A DNA stretch of 64,000 nt from Carnegiea gigantea (Eukaryota > Streptophyta > Magnoliopsida > Caryophyllales > Cactaceae), in NCBI GenBank assembly GCA_029747015.1, contig JAKOGI010001183.1:179501-243500 (forward strand). Reading direction: 5' to 3'. The notes beneath the pieces were generated by a model. The model did no database searches. It saw only the letters and a list, made by a program, of their open reading frames with translations, and was not told where the DNA came from. A program made the position numbers and the translations under genes. This document shows positions 48,335 through 59,868 of this stretch, piece after piece; position 1 is the first letter of the stretch; each line of letters opens with the position of its first letter.

Positions 48335-48344
48335 ATAATACACC

Positions 48345-49349
48345 TTCATATTTGATCTGTTAAAGAAAGGAAAATCATTTTACACGACCAAATCTTTAAA
48401 AATATTGCAGTTTATACTCACCAACATCTCGCGTGTGCTTATTATAGTTTATTTTAATTTATCCAACTAGTACCATGTAGGACTTGATGACGTACTTGCA
48501 CCTAGACTTATGCCTTTGGCTTTTAGTTGCATAATAAGTAGCTCTTATATTGGGGTCTTATAGATATCACTCCAGATTAATTAAATACATGGACTTTTTG
48601 CCCTTGACACCACATGGATTTTCAATATTACTTTTTTCAACCCTATCATTTTCAAATGAATTTTCACCGCCCTTGGCATGCCATGATGATTTAAACTAGG
48701 ATCCAATTCTGATTATAGAATGACGTAGCAAGATAGCTTGTAAAAAGGAACTTGTTTTGCCTAAGTTGCCGCTCAATGAGTGCCTAGTGCATTTTTAGTT
48801 TGAAAAATACTTAAATATATAAAACCAAAAAATCCAAAAAGAAATTTCATTCAATTGTTTTTACTTGAATCTCGTTTCTTTCTTATTCCCATTTTTGACT
48901 GGGGGTCCCATTCTTTCTATACAACCTTCCCTCTTATCACCTATTAATTGTGGTTGGTAGCAAGTTCACAAATTTTATTCTTTTTTTTTGGGGATTTTGT
49001 AGGAAACCATGATCAGTTCATCAAACTTTTGGTTACCAGCATCAAATGCTAAAGTTCATTGCCCAAAATTTAGACAACTAATTGAGTTGGAATATAGGTT
49101 GTCTAGATCTAAAAAGAGCTCTCTGATTGGGAATTCCGAAGTTTTATCTTCACTGTCCGCCTCACCCTTTTCGTACTGTTCGTACGATCACAGTTAAATT
49201 AACCCAATTCTATCTAAATTTCCCCACAATTGCAACAATCAAACCTCCAACAACTTGAATATTCAAAGTTCTTTCCTTGAAGATCTCTAAATATAACCAA
49301 ATTTCATTCTCTTTGTAGGCATTCCAAATGGCAGGGGGCGAAAGATTAT
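48345..49349. other. Shared duplication sequence, copy 2, middle part
   Basis: Colinear with 19430-19699, 21905-22221 and 35325-35790 of copy 1. No gene is recognised; the 62-codon frame at 49009-49197 is not conserved in copy 1. Confidence 0.6.
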
Positions 49350-49351
49350 AG

Positions 49352-49705
49352 TCAACTGGATATTTTAGTGGCATAGCATAGATAACCCGCTGCCCTGAGG
49401 TCCTTAATATTGGGTGCTTGACCATATAACATCTCAAAAAGACTTTTCCAATGCAAATTTGTCATAGACACCTTGTTTATAATGTGTGTTGTGGCAAGAA
49501 CACATTCTCCCCAAAACTGTTTTAGAAACCCTGCTTGAAATCTAATGGCTCTTGCAGTATCAAGTAAATGTCTATGTTTTCTCTCCACAAACCCATTTTG
49601 TTGTGGTGTTTTTACTATGGACATTTGATGCAAAATCCCTCTAGCACCAAAGAGATTGAGACAAACAGATTGTATGAATTCGGTACCATTGCTTGTCTTG
49701 ATCAT
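49352..49705 (-). pseudogene. Copia integrase remnant
   Basis: 118 codons including the second catalytic Asp region (KTSNGTEF, where the usual D-N-G is S-N-G) and the Glu motif QQNGFVERKHRHLLDTARA, followed by AGYLCYATKISS, the remains of the block after the core. Loss of the catalytic Asp and truncation make it inactive. Confidence 0.85.
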
Positions 49706-49893
49706 AGCAACTTGGTGTTGAATTAAGTTTCCACCATGTTCAGAAATTGTTCTATAGCTGCATGTACTTGAGTCTTATTTTGCAACAACTAAGTCTATGT
49801 ATTCCTTGTAAAGTCATCCAGAATAGTAATGAGATATTGGGCTCCATTGATATTTGGTGTCCTGTAAGGTCCCCACAAATCCATATGAACTAA

Positions 49894-50124
49894 CTAAAAA
49901 GAAGCTTTTGTGGATACTATACTTCTTCCAAAAGGTAATATGTGTGTCTTAGCCAAAATACAAGTTTCACATAAAGACTTCTCTATAATGACATCATTAT
50001 AAGTTGAAATATACTTCATTTTTGACATGCAAATATGTCCTAGCCTAGCATGTAACACTTCTGAACGCAACTGATTACATGCTTTATTTATAATAGTTGT
50101 AAAACTGGGTACTACAGCTCTCAT
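49894..50124 (-). pseudogene. Copia pre-integrase (HHCC) remnant
   Basis: LHARLGHICMSKMKYIS and SLCETCILAKTHILPF give the H-H-C-C zinc site of the Copia pre-integrase domain. The frame is broken on both sides. Confidence 0.83.
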
Positions 50125-50779
50125 ATTCTTTTCTACTAAATTAGCTGAAGATCATTTTTGGCTTCTTTTCAATTTACTTCTCTTGTTGTACCTGCTACTT
50201 GCCTGTGGTTCCAGCTTATATAGACCATCATGCTCATGTGCCACAGCCACTAGTTGACTAGTTGTAAGGTCCTAGAAAATGCATTCAGTTGGATATATGT
50301 AACTGCACAATCTCTGATCTGCCAAGAGCTTAGTAACTAATAACAAATTAAACTTAAACTCAGGCACATATAACAGCTTTCTCAATGCTATATTGTCATC
50401 GAATTGCACATTACCACCCTATGCGATAAGTTTTAAGAGAGCCATCTGTAATATGATATAAACTGGTTTAGATAAAACATCCAAGTTGGCAAATAAATTC
50501 AGATCATATGTCATATGATCATTGGCTCATATATCTATAATCCAAGTTGTATATTCACCATGCTGAGTAGCACAACAAATGCTAGTAATGCCATTAAAGG
50601 TAGTAGTACTTACAAAATTTGCAAATGTACCATCCATTACATCATGTTGACTGTCCAGTGGATTGTTTTCCTTTTGTAAGTTTCATAACTTCTTGAGGCA
50701 AAGACTATATGAAATATGAGTTAAACTGAGATTTATTTGCCCTTTCTCTGATGTAGTTTTCTTCATCTAAAGGGGCGGC

Positions 50780-51786
50780 TTGATCATTTGAATATAATTG
50801 GTAACATTGCCAGCCAATCTTGGTCCTGCTATCTTCCTTTTACCCTTAAGCCCATCATACCACTTTGGATATCTAATCAGCTTGAAACATTAATCCTTCT
50901 TATGACTAGGTCTCTGACAATGGTCACAAATTTTGCTATAGTTAGGTCTTCTCGTATCTTTCTTATTCTTGTTCCTTGAAATCAAAGCATTTACAGCCTC
51001 AAACTCTCCAATACTGGAGGTACCTATTTTGTTAACATAAGCTGCAACTTGTCCTGATGTTCTAGTAGTATTGGTAACATGCCTTTGCTTCTCTATCCTT
51101 TAAATCATATAATAAGGCTTGTTCATTGTAGGCAAATGATCTAACAGCAAAATGTGACCTCTTATGTCCTTATACTCATCATTAAGATGCATCCATAACT
51201 ATATGAGCTTTTGTCTTTGCTTCAATACCAAAGTTTTTTTGACTGATGGATAAGTTTTAAGACATGTACAAACTGGAATATTAGGCATATCAATAATTTC
51301 ATTCCAAAGTCTCTTCATTTTGGTGTAATACACAGCCACATAATCACTTTCTTAACATAAGTCAGTGATTTCTTTCTCCAATTGGAATAATAAACGTCCA
51401 TTACTTTCTCCAATCCTTTCTGTGAGCTCATCCAATAGTTCTTAAGCTGAATTCACATACAAGAATTCCTCAGACAATTCTAACACCATAGAATTCAGCA
51501 ACCAACTCACTGCCATATTGTCACATTTGATCCATTGATCAAATTTGGGATAACCTTGACTAGGTCTAGAGCAAAAACCATTAATAAAACCTAGCTTTAC
51601 CTTTGTTCTAAGAGCAATCTTGATAGATTGACTCTATTTCTGGAAATTTGATGCAGTCAACTTGAGATTGACGATCTGCACTCCAGGATAATCCGAGCTT
51701 TGAAGGAAGAGAGGATCATTAATGTAACATTTAGCAACCTATCTTCGATTGAAATTAGGATCTGAATTCTCCATTTCAATAGACAT
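50780..51786 (-). pseudogene. Copia gag remnant
   Basis: ATG at 51786 begins a Copia gag (MSIEMENSDPNF), readable with several in-frame stops to a zinc knuckle at about 50935-50895 (CDHCQRPSHKKD; the last Cys follows an in-frame TAA). The protein would have formed particles. The protease region between 50780 and 50125 is too decayed to delimit. Confidence 0.75.
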
Positions 51787-51910
51787 CGTAACTAATTAGG
51801 GAAGAGAAGCAGTCAAGATCAATCTAGATTGATCAAAGTGCAAAATGACTGATTAAGGATTTCAAGAAAAATGAAAAATCCAAGGCCAAAACCATGGTGT
51901 TTTAATACCA

Positions 51911-52089
51911 TGAGAAAATTCGAGAGATAAAAATTGGGAGATCAACTTCATATCTATAATATGTAAATGCAAAGATACAAGAGGAGTGTATATATACAGC
52001 TGAGCTGGATAACTAACTAAAGGTAAGGTTGTTAGTATATGGCTGATGTGGCAAAACTGAAATAACAAACTCAGGCCCTTTATTCTCCA
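51911..52089 (-). repeat. Probable 5' LTR of the truncated Copia
   Basis: 179 bp beginning TGAGAAAATTC and ending ATTCTCCA on the plus strand, ending exactly where copy-1 homology restarts. Beside it, 51896-51910 on the minus strand reads TGGTATTAAAACACC, a weak match to the iMet primer site. The partner LTR is lost, so the limits rest on TG/CA ends and the empty site. Confidence 0.65.
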
Positions 52090-52471
52090 CGAGTTTTTAG
52101 TGAGAAGAATGTTTAGTGATCCAAAGAGTGGGAAAAAGAGGGCTTTAATCCATGATTCCGTCGCACCATAAACAGAAAAAGTCGGTTGCTTAGATAAAGT
52201 CATTAAATGTGGGCATACTGGTCACTGCACGTGATTTTAGCAAATGTTGGCAAGAATATCATTTTAATTATACAATATTGCTGATTTAATTAGGGTGGTG
52301 AAAATTAAGTTAAAATTTATAAGATTGAAAAAATTAATGCTAAAATTCAGAAGGGTGCTAAAACCTTATAAGCCAACGTATAAACCTCTGCCAAAGAATT
52401 GCAATAGAAGGCCAGATATAACAAGGACCACTATCCCAATAGGCAAGAGATGTATTTATTAACTCATTCGA

Positions 52472-53099
52472 TGTTGGTGTAAAAATTCGATTTGATGTAT
52501 ATAGATATTAGTTTATCACAGACAAACTCAATGTCAAATTAACCGAGACTTCTAGGCGGGTGTAAGTATGCTTTTCCTAAAGACTATATTCACGCCCACG
52601 TGCAACAAGGCTGTCAAAAGAGGTCTTTGGGATACAAAGAAGCCTCCTCTATCTGTGTGTTGCACTCACGAAGATAAGACCCTAAGTGTCCAAGGCATTA
52701 CAGAAATTCAAGGGATTATGGTGGTAGTATAACTCTCTCGATCACGCCCAACAAAGGCATTTTTAATACATGCCAAAATCATCCAGATTTATAGATTTCA
52801 TCATACCTCTTCATGAAAGGATAACGCCCTTTCATCAAACACCACTTTAAAAAGGGCATGTCTCTTCATAGATACACCTTTTCATTAAAAGGTATAAGTT
52901 ACTTGATCATCCAAACTAACTTGTACCTCTTTATAAATAATTAATCAAGTTAATTATTTATCAAAAGGTGCTTTGTAATAATTAATTATCAAGATAACTA
53001 ATTATTATTTAGGCATAATTAAAAAATATATTTCCATAACTATTTTTATGGAATTCATTATCCTATTAAATTTCCATTTTTATGGAAATTACTCCAACA
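52472..53099 (-). repeat. Decayed LTR of an unclassified (probably Copia) element
   Basis: Begins TGTTGGTGTAA and ends TTACTCCAACA, inverted ends with one mismatch over 11 bases. On the minus strand a purine tract GGAAATGGTGGGGAT directly precedes it (53100-53114), which makes this the 3' LTR of a minus-strand element. A TATA-like TTTATAAAG lies at about 52930-52938 (minus). The 5' LTR is not in the window. Confidence 0.65.
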
Positions 53100-55491
53100 A
53101 TCCCCACCATTTCCATAACAAATGATTTTTCGAATTTCTGGAGGTCTTGTGCATAAACAGAGGTGTCTTGCAATTGCACCTCCATTTTAGTGACATGTCT
53201 GTTAAATGATCAGGATAGTATGGTACACTATGCTTTGAACCAGCTATCCTCTCTGACCACTTGCATCTATGCCACACACAAAACTTCCATCCCAGATCAC
53301 TTAGTATTTGACACTATTAATAGCCATGTGTCCCGTACCCATTTCGTAAGTGCTCTAGAGCGAAGTCCAAGCTCGAGAGAAACGGCCAAACTTCACACTT
53401 ACTAGGTAAAATTCATCAATATTCCCATAAAGTATTAATGGAATCATTTGAGTACAAGAAACAAGTCATACCATTGATTAAGTATAAACAACCTAATCAA
53501 ATTCTTTTCTATATTGACTCAAATATTCTCCATTGAGGTTCATTAAGAGCAACAACTCAGCCTCCGTTTAAAAATATGGGTTATTTAGTACTCCACTTGG
53601 ATAGTAATTATAATGATGAGTACTAACAAATCACAAACATGATGTACTTTGACTCATTGAACTTAAGACTTGATGTTTCTATGAGACTTAAGTTGAGGTT
53701 CCACCATGAGTGAATTAGCGTGGGCTTTGCACCATCTATTCCAAAGTCAGTAGATGCATTCTATGACTTTAATAACAATAACTTTGCTAATGTCTCCTGA
53801 CTTGAAGTAATTATATTAAACACACGTGTATATTTATTTGTCCATCCGGATTCATTGCCTGTGTAAGTCTTAATAATGGGCCCACAAGACTTGCGAGGTC
53901 AACCATTGATTAAACCGAAGTCCCGTTAAAACTTGGATATCTCAACCTCTAAACAAGGTTTATACACGAAAATATTCTCATACATGTCAAACTTGAAATT
54001 ATCGTCATAATTTCAATTAACGGACTTAAAATCATATTTCATCACCATATAATCATAGGATAATCCCACCATTTACTCTAATCTAGAGTAAATAACTGTA
54101 GGCTTTTCATATGGAATTTCTAAAATATATATTCATAGGCTAATGTAAATACTTATACATTTATTTTCCATCTATATCTATCTTTAATTCTCTTATGACC
54201 ATACTAAAAGTTTCATGTCATGGTCATAAACAAGTTCAAAAACTAAATTTATATACATGGACTTTTACCAACCATACCAAAATATTTAGCAAGTGCATTG
54301 TATAGATTTTCATATTTTGATAAATAAAAACCTTGAAAATAAATGAAGCACCACATTTATTTTTATCAAGGATGAATCAATTTTTCTTCCAACTTGAATT
54401 CTCAAATTAGAGTAAATAACATCCAATCCAAATGTCCAAAGTAAAAACGTAGAGATTTAGAAACCATGCTAAAATATGTATTAACAAGTTCATCAATAAG
54501 ATGCATGGAGTTATACATATTTTAGCAAATCAAAATTACATAGAAATAAATAAATGATATTTGACATTATTTCATATTTATTTCTATAAAGGATGAATAA
54601 TTTATTCTTATATTCACATTAAATATTGATCCATAAACCACATTTTATGAATCATGCATTTATCAAATGAATATTAGCAAAAAGATTTCAACGTCCAATT
54701 AAATGCATGGACATTTATTTTTAGAGAGCACAAGAGAGCACAAGAGAATAACCTATAAATGGCATATTTTCATAATCCCATTCCCATGAGAATAAAACGT
54801 TTTGGCATTATCATGATAAATCAACGTTATTTCGACAGTTATGATCAATACCATTACATGCATGATATAAAATGTCAACAATCACAAATCGTTGCTTCTA
54901 TAACATGTTTATTTAGTTCAATTATATGAACATTAATTCACATGCACATATTCTTTTGCCAACAAAAGCTACGCATCATTTGTGAATTCATTTGTTAAGC
55001 AAATAATAATTTAATTATTACTAGAAGATAATAAAAGCCTAATGTTTTCAATCAACAACACACATGGTTTCACACAAACTGGCACGCATGATGGGTGGTT
55101 AATCAACTTTCAGTTGTCTTCTATCTCTCTAACATTAATCAAAATGCATTGTATTTTAGACAAAAGCAAAAGAGAAAAAGTGAAAGCAACAGGGAACCAT
55201 TTATCTCTTAATTAAAATGTTACATCCACTTGTCTAATTGCGACGTTTACGTGAGAATCCCATTAATAGCCAAGTCGTGAAATGAACAATTGTATGCACA
55301 CTGGGTTATGTGGAAATAATTGTCATATTATAGCCATTGCCATGTCCAACTTAAACTGTGTAAGTTCATGGACTTCTCGAAAGCAATTTATCTATTCAAG
55401 GCTATAATATAATGCATTTGATATCATATTTATATCAAATTCTCGCCATACAATTGCAAATATGATCATAGAGCTCTCTAGATCTCATAAT
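53100..55491 (-). other. Non-coding internal part of the LTR element at 52472
   Basis: AT-rich with no coding domain in any frame, continuous with the PPT at 53100. A long non-coding internal region next to an LTR suggests a LARD-like non-autonomous element. It is cut at 55492-55496 (CAATA) by the NA insertion, so the remainder lies beyond the window. Confidence 0.5.
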
Positions 55492-55496
55492 CAATA

Positions 55497-56882
55497 TGTT
55501 GCAAGAAAAAGTTTTAATATTTATAAACCCCAAGTGCAAGGTGTATCGTTGAGTACTTGGGGTGTCGTCCGCAGGGAATTGTGTTTTCAACTACCAGAGC
55601 TAACTAAAGCGTCTCAAGCTAGGCAGGATCGAAGGGTGAAAAAGGGGGAACTAAACTACGTTATAAACACAGAAACAAACGACTTGGAGTTGTGATTTTA
55701 CCAATGGATAAACTAACTAACCAAGATGAGTCCTAACCTACCCAAACCACACTACGAACTAGAGATGGTCGGTTGCATCATCAAAGACCACCCAAGCCCT
55801 CTCTCAAGGGTCATGAGCTAGTCTAACTCGCGTAACCACCTACTTTCGTGGGGTTAGTCGAATTAGACCACAAAACTAGCAACCCCAGACCTAGCTCGAT
55901 TCGGATACTACTTTCGTGTCCCGAACTCGGCCATTCCCTCTTCCACACTAGCCAATTGACCTCACCTCTCAGCATAAGTCAATCGCCCAAAAATATGGAT
56001 GAAAACCCTCTCAGGCATTTCATCGAACACTTGGCGGGCGTGAAGGAAAACTCTAGGTTCTAGGCATAGATTGGGTATGGTTAGGCCAATTACAAGATTA
56101 ATTAGCCATCCAGAGGCTAATCACAATCCAAGCCAACACAATCTACCAACTAAACATCAAAAACGAATGAAAACCTAAACTAACAAATAAGAACATGAAC
56201 ATGAAGAACGAAACAAAGGCAATGAAATAAAACGAATCTAAACAGCTAAATAACATGAATTAACGACAAAAACTAAACATATAAACCAAACAAAGCAATT
56301 ACAAGAATTAAAACAACAAAATATAAATAAGAACAACGATGAAATAAAAAGAGAAAGAAGAGGGAAACTTATGCTTGAATTGATTGTAGAACTTGAAATC
56401 CATAAGCTTGAATCCCAAAATACCAACTATAATCCTAATCTAATCCTCCTATTGGGGTTTTTATTGGATAAATCTAACCTAAACTAACCTAGAAAAGTAG
56501 AAGAGAGAGCCCCCAAACAAGGTCGAGAAAAGAGGATTAAATAGAAGACAAGGCGGGCCGCGAAGATCCGAAGGAAACAAGGGGGGCACGACCGTGCCTA
56601 TGTGGCACGGCTGCACCGTGCCATGTGGCACGGCCGTGCCACCTTGCTGGCCGTCTGCCCCGGCTGGCTCCCGTTTTTCCGTCTTTTCGCCTGTTTCGAT
56701 CCTTTTTCGCCCTTTTTCGCGGGATTTACTTGATTCAACTTATTACCTGCAAGAATAAACAAAACAAGTAAAAATCTCAAAGAAAACTTAATAAAACAAG
56801 AAAAACTCTAAAGATTACGTTATTATAAGAGCTAAGATTAGGTGAAAAGGGCACGTAAAATGCGACAAATTATCGCCTAACA
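55497..56882 (-). repeat. NA LTR, left copy
   Basis: 1386 bp, TGTTGCAAG...GCCTAACA. About 98% identical to 59869-61236; the main difference is the length of the palindromic array. Confidence 0.93.
56585..56643. promoter_or_regulatory. Palindromic GGCACG/CGTGCC array in left NA LTR
   Basis: GGCACGACCGTGCC, GTGGCACGG, CACCGTGCCATGTGGCACGG and CCGTGCCACC in 59 bp. On the element's strand it lies about 50 bp upstream of a TATTTAA motif (near 56540). It has roughly one more repeat unit than the middle LTR. Confidence 0.75.
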
Positions 56883-58275
56883 AATACCCCCACACCTATC
56901 TTTTGCTCGTCCTCGAGCAAAACAAAAGAAAAACTAATCTAGAAACCTAACTCACTTTCGCAGGAATCGCGATTGCATTTAGCGTATGCAACAAGCCCTT
57001 TAAACCCCTTGGTTCCCCCAAGTGGACGAGTAAGGTCTCGTGAGGGTTTGCAGAAGATATACCCACAAAATCTCAAAAAGGAAAAACAAAGAAAAGAAAA
57101 ACAAAAATCGAAAAATAAAAATGACAAAACACAATATATACATCAGGGTGAACTGTACACGTTCGGATCAACCAAAACCCCCTAGCGACTCAAGTATCAG
57201 TCTGTACACAAGCATTATATGCATTTCAGGACACATCATCCCAAAAAATGGCATTCAAACATCAGCTTTTCACCCCACGACACATAAAAATAATGAATCC
57301 ATCCTGGTGCCTGTGTGCAAGTGTATCATCATCCTAAAACTAAGCCTACCAAAATCAAACTCAACCCCACGCAGCTGACACAAGCTACCTTTTTGAATGG
57401 CTAGCATGGAAAGCAAGCTTCCCCAGTAGCAGTATTGCCTCAAAGGGTAACACCCAGTAGCGCATGCCTCAAAGGGGTACTTGTCATTTCCAACTCTTTT
57501 CTTCCCCACTTTCTTTTCTTTCCATTATTATTTTTTTTTTATTAGAAACTCATGTCACGCCTCAAAGGGATACACCCAATAGCGCTTGAATTTGTTTGTT
57601 TTTGCTTTTGTTTTGGAAAAAGGGGATGCCAGCGCATATAAAGGGAACTGTGCAGTAGACAATGGGAGAGTCGATCGTGGAAGACTAAGAATTCAGGATG
57701 ATGACAATACATGAATTCAGGACTGGATTGCAAAATTACGATGGACTGTTGGGGTTAGAACTGAGGTCTAAAACGACAGATTGGGGATGAATATCTATCA
57801 TGCACATTATACTTATATACGAGCTAATAGTCAAGGTACCGGAGATCAAGGCTGATCAAAATAGTACAAAACTCCCCTAAATTCAAAAGAAAAGAAAAAT
57901 TTATACAAAAAGGAGAAAAATTGAAAAAAATTTACACAAAAATGAAAAATTTTCACAAAAATAAAAAGAAAAGGGGAGATGACCCACCCCCACACCGAAA
58001 TCTCACAATGTCCTCATTGGGAGCCGTGAGTCATCACCAACACACAAAAATAAAGAAAACAAAATCAAACACAAGACATACAAAATCGACAAATATATAC
58101 ACAAACTAACACACTCTCCCAAAAACGCAATCTCGCCCAATCAAAAACAAGATCACACATATAAACCAAACTAGCACCCCCAACAAGAAATATATACCAA
58201 TCCAACAACGCCACCAATCACAACACAATAAAAATCCACAAAAACACAAAAATGGTGATCATAGCCAACAACGGC
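56883..58275 (-). other. NA PPT and 3' internal non-coding region, unit 1
   Basis: The PPT on the minus strand is TGTGGGGGTATT (56883-56894), next to TTGCTCGTCCTCGAGCAA (about 56911-56928), a perfect inverted repeat. The remainder aligns with 23850-24920 of GY, including the 'CTCAAAGGGTAACACCCAGTAGC'-like repeats (57438-57480) and TCTCACAATGTCCTCA (about 58000). No gene. Confidence 0.75.
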
Positions 58276-59745
58276 TCAACAACATCCAAATTTCACCACA
58301 AAATGATCACCAACCAAAAATACAATCCTAGTATCCACAACTAAACCAAAACAAAAAGAAAGAAAAGAAAAATAAAAAGAAGGGGGGAGGAGAGTGAGAA
58401 CGAGTATACCAGGTCGGGTACTGAATGTACCCGAACTATTCCATGACGACTTAAGGAGCATCAGCCACTCCTTGCCGCTCAAGATGCGAGTCGTCAGCTC
58501 GGATGCAGTCAAAGCTCTCAGGAGCTTATCATGCATAGCTGCATGTAGCTCGGAATGGTGTGAGTAAGGGAACACTGGTAAAGATGGAGCAAACAAAGTT
58601 AGTGCCCTCTTAAACTCACCAAATACCTGTAAGAAATCAGCAGAAAAATCAAATGTAATAGTCAACGCGATTTCTCCATGCATGCCCTCTAGGTACGGAT
58701 GAGAAGGATCAAGGAGGGGGTCATACCCTCTAAAAGTACCTAGAGACTTACGGCAGGCAGCCTCATTCCCCTCAAGTATCACAAGAGGATCGATAAGCGA
58801 CAAATCACAACACATAGGGGAATGGGAGGGTGGTGAACATGAATAGGAAGCATGGGATGTATCAAGAGAGGTGGGGGATATATTATCAACAAAATCAGGA
58901 CTAGTTGGCCCTGCAACCACAACATCCATGCATGAAGTCCCTGTGGGAGTCCCATAAAAAGTATGCACCTCAATAGAAACATTGTCGGACTCAGACCAAG
59001 TATCATCCTCCTCAACACTAGCGCTAACGCCAAAGGTCTCACCTACCTCGAACTCCGTCGACTGAGCTAAAGGGGAAGGTGTATCAGGAAAGGTCATGAT
59101 AAGCGCAGTGTTGTCCCAAAGGGTATTAGGAAAGGATGAAGCAACAGTGAGTGAAGTGGTCAAGGGAGGGTCAAGTACGTCCTCTAGTCCGGACTGTAGA
59201 GGAGGAAAAGACGCACCATCATCACATAGATTGACATCAAGTCTAGGAGCACTAGAACTAGGGTCAGTCTCGGGTGATAGGTCATACTCCCGCATTTTAT
59301 TAACAAACTCAGCAAACTCAACTTGTTGCCTATTCATTGTCTCTATCATATTGCTAAGTCTAGCAAAGCCTTCATTAGAAATATAATAGGGACAAGAATT
59401 ACTGGCGTGGTCAGAACAATGGCAAATTTCGCACACAGGAGGGGCATAATTATGGATACAAGGGGGTGGGGTACAAGAATCAGAACAACTAGTTTCAAAT
59501 TCATAAGTATCCCAAGCCAACCACTCAAGTAATTCCCAAGCTTCATCAACATTTCGAGCATAGAAATCCCAAAGCTCCAAAAGAGCATGGGTCTCACAAT
59601 TCACACCCTCATCAACAACATGCAATATTTCCCATTTCCCATATAAACATCCACAAGAAGCACATTGAGCAAGATAAGCATGTAAACGATCCCAATAACG
59701 GTAAAATAGTTCTTGCTCACATTGGGGAAAATGGAAAATTGTCAT
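58276..59745 (-). CDS. NA gag-derived protein with CCHC knuckle, 489 aa
   Basis: ATG 59745 is the first in-frame start after the primer site (100 bp away). Residues 1-85 resemble the C-terminal half of Gypsy gag (FYRYWDRLHAYLAQC, then DEAWELLEWLAWDTYEFE); the gag N-terminal core is missing. A zinc knuckle CEICHCSDHASNSC (about 106-119, C-x2-C-x4-H-x4-C) should bind element RNA. Residues 120-310 are acidic and Ser/Thr/Pro-rich. Residues about 320-450 (ILEGNEAACRKSLGTFRGYD, GEFKRALTLFAPSLPVFPYS, LLRALTASELTTRILSGKEW) match no family I know and are repeated in unit 2. The last 45 residues are hydrophobic and differ in unit 2. No protease or RT motif occurs. Likely role: particle or RNA-binding component acting with another element's enzymes. 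Confidence 0.78.
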   Translation of the reverse strand: MTIFHFPQCEQELFYRYWDRLHAYLAQCASCGCLYGKWEILHVVDEGVNCETHALLELWDFYARNVDEAWELLEWLAWDTYEFETSCSDSCTPPPCIHNYAPPVCEICHCSDHASNSCPYYISNEGFARLSNMIETMNRQQVEFAEFVNKMREYDLSPETDPSSSAPRLDVNLCDDGASFPPLQSGLEDVLDPPLTTSLTVASSFPNTLWDNTALIMTFPDTPSPLAQSTEFEVGETFGVSASVEEDDTWSESDNVSIEVHTFYGTPTGTSCMDVVVAGPTSPDFVDNISPTSLDTSHASYSCSPPSHSPMCCDLSLIDPLVILEGNEAACRKSLGTFRGYDPLLDPSHPYLEGMHGEIALTITFDFSADFLQVFGEFKRALTLFAPSLPVFPYSHHSELHAAMHDKLLRALTASELTTRILSGKEWLMLLKSSWNSSGTFSTRPGILVLTLLPPSFYFSFLSFCFGLVVDTRIVFLVGDHFVVKFGCC

Positions 59746-59844
59746 TGAATTTTTTTTTTCTTTTGAAATTTTTTTTTTTTTGGATTTTTTTGAAAGGCCT
59801 AGCCTCGAATGCTAAAGTAAACCCCAATATCGAAAAACGCCAAC

Positions 59845-59862
59845 TCCCCGGCAACGACGCCA
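59845..59862 (-). other. NA primer binding site, tRNA-Asp
   Basis: Minus strand TGGCGTCGTTGCCGGGGA, one change from the canonical tRNA-Asp site, six bases inside the LTR at 59869. Confidence 0.92.
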
Positions 59863-59868
59863 AAAACT

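Larger units (their letters stand above)
49350..52089 (-). mobile_element. Truncated Copia element lacking RT and 3' LTR
   Basis: On the minus strand: a short 5' LTR, decayed gag, pre-integrase and most of integrase. It then stops where sequence shared with copy 1 resumes, so the RT, RNase H and 3' LTR are lost together with a few bases of target. It differs from the intact Copia at 3771 in gag and LTR. Copy 1 shows the target without it (about 35790-35812). Confidence 0.85.
37107..52439. repeat. Tandem segmental duplication, copy 2 (with insertions)
   Basis: Directly follows copy 1, with the same start (T run plus 'aatagaagc') and end ('ggaccactatcccaa'). Copy-2-only insertions are TG2 (38429-48034), a SINE (48167-48334) and a truncated Copia (49350-52089). 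Removing them leaves about 3 kb colinear with copy 1. It keeps about 150 bp at 37760-37905 that copy 1 has replaced. Confidence 0.85.

Noticed and set aside
57438..57500. CAAAGGGTAAC...CCAGTAG repeats considered as a CRISPR-like array
   Set aside because: Only two or three imperfect repeats with no unique spacers, inside retrotransposon internal DNA of a plant genome.
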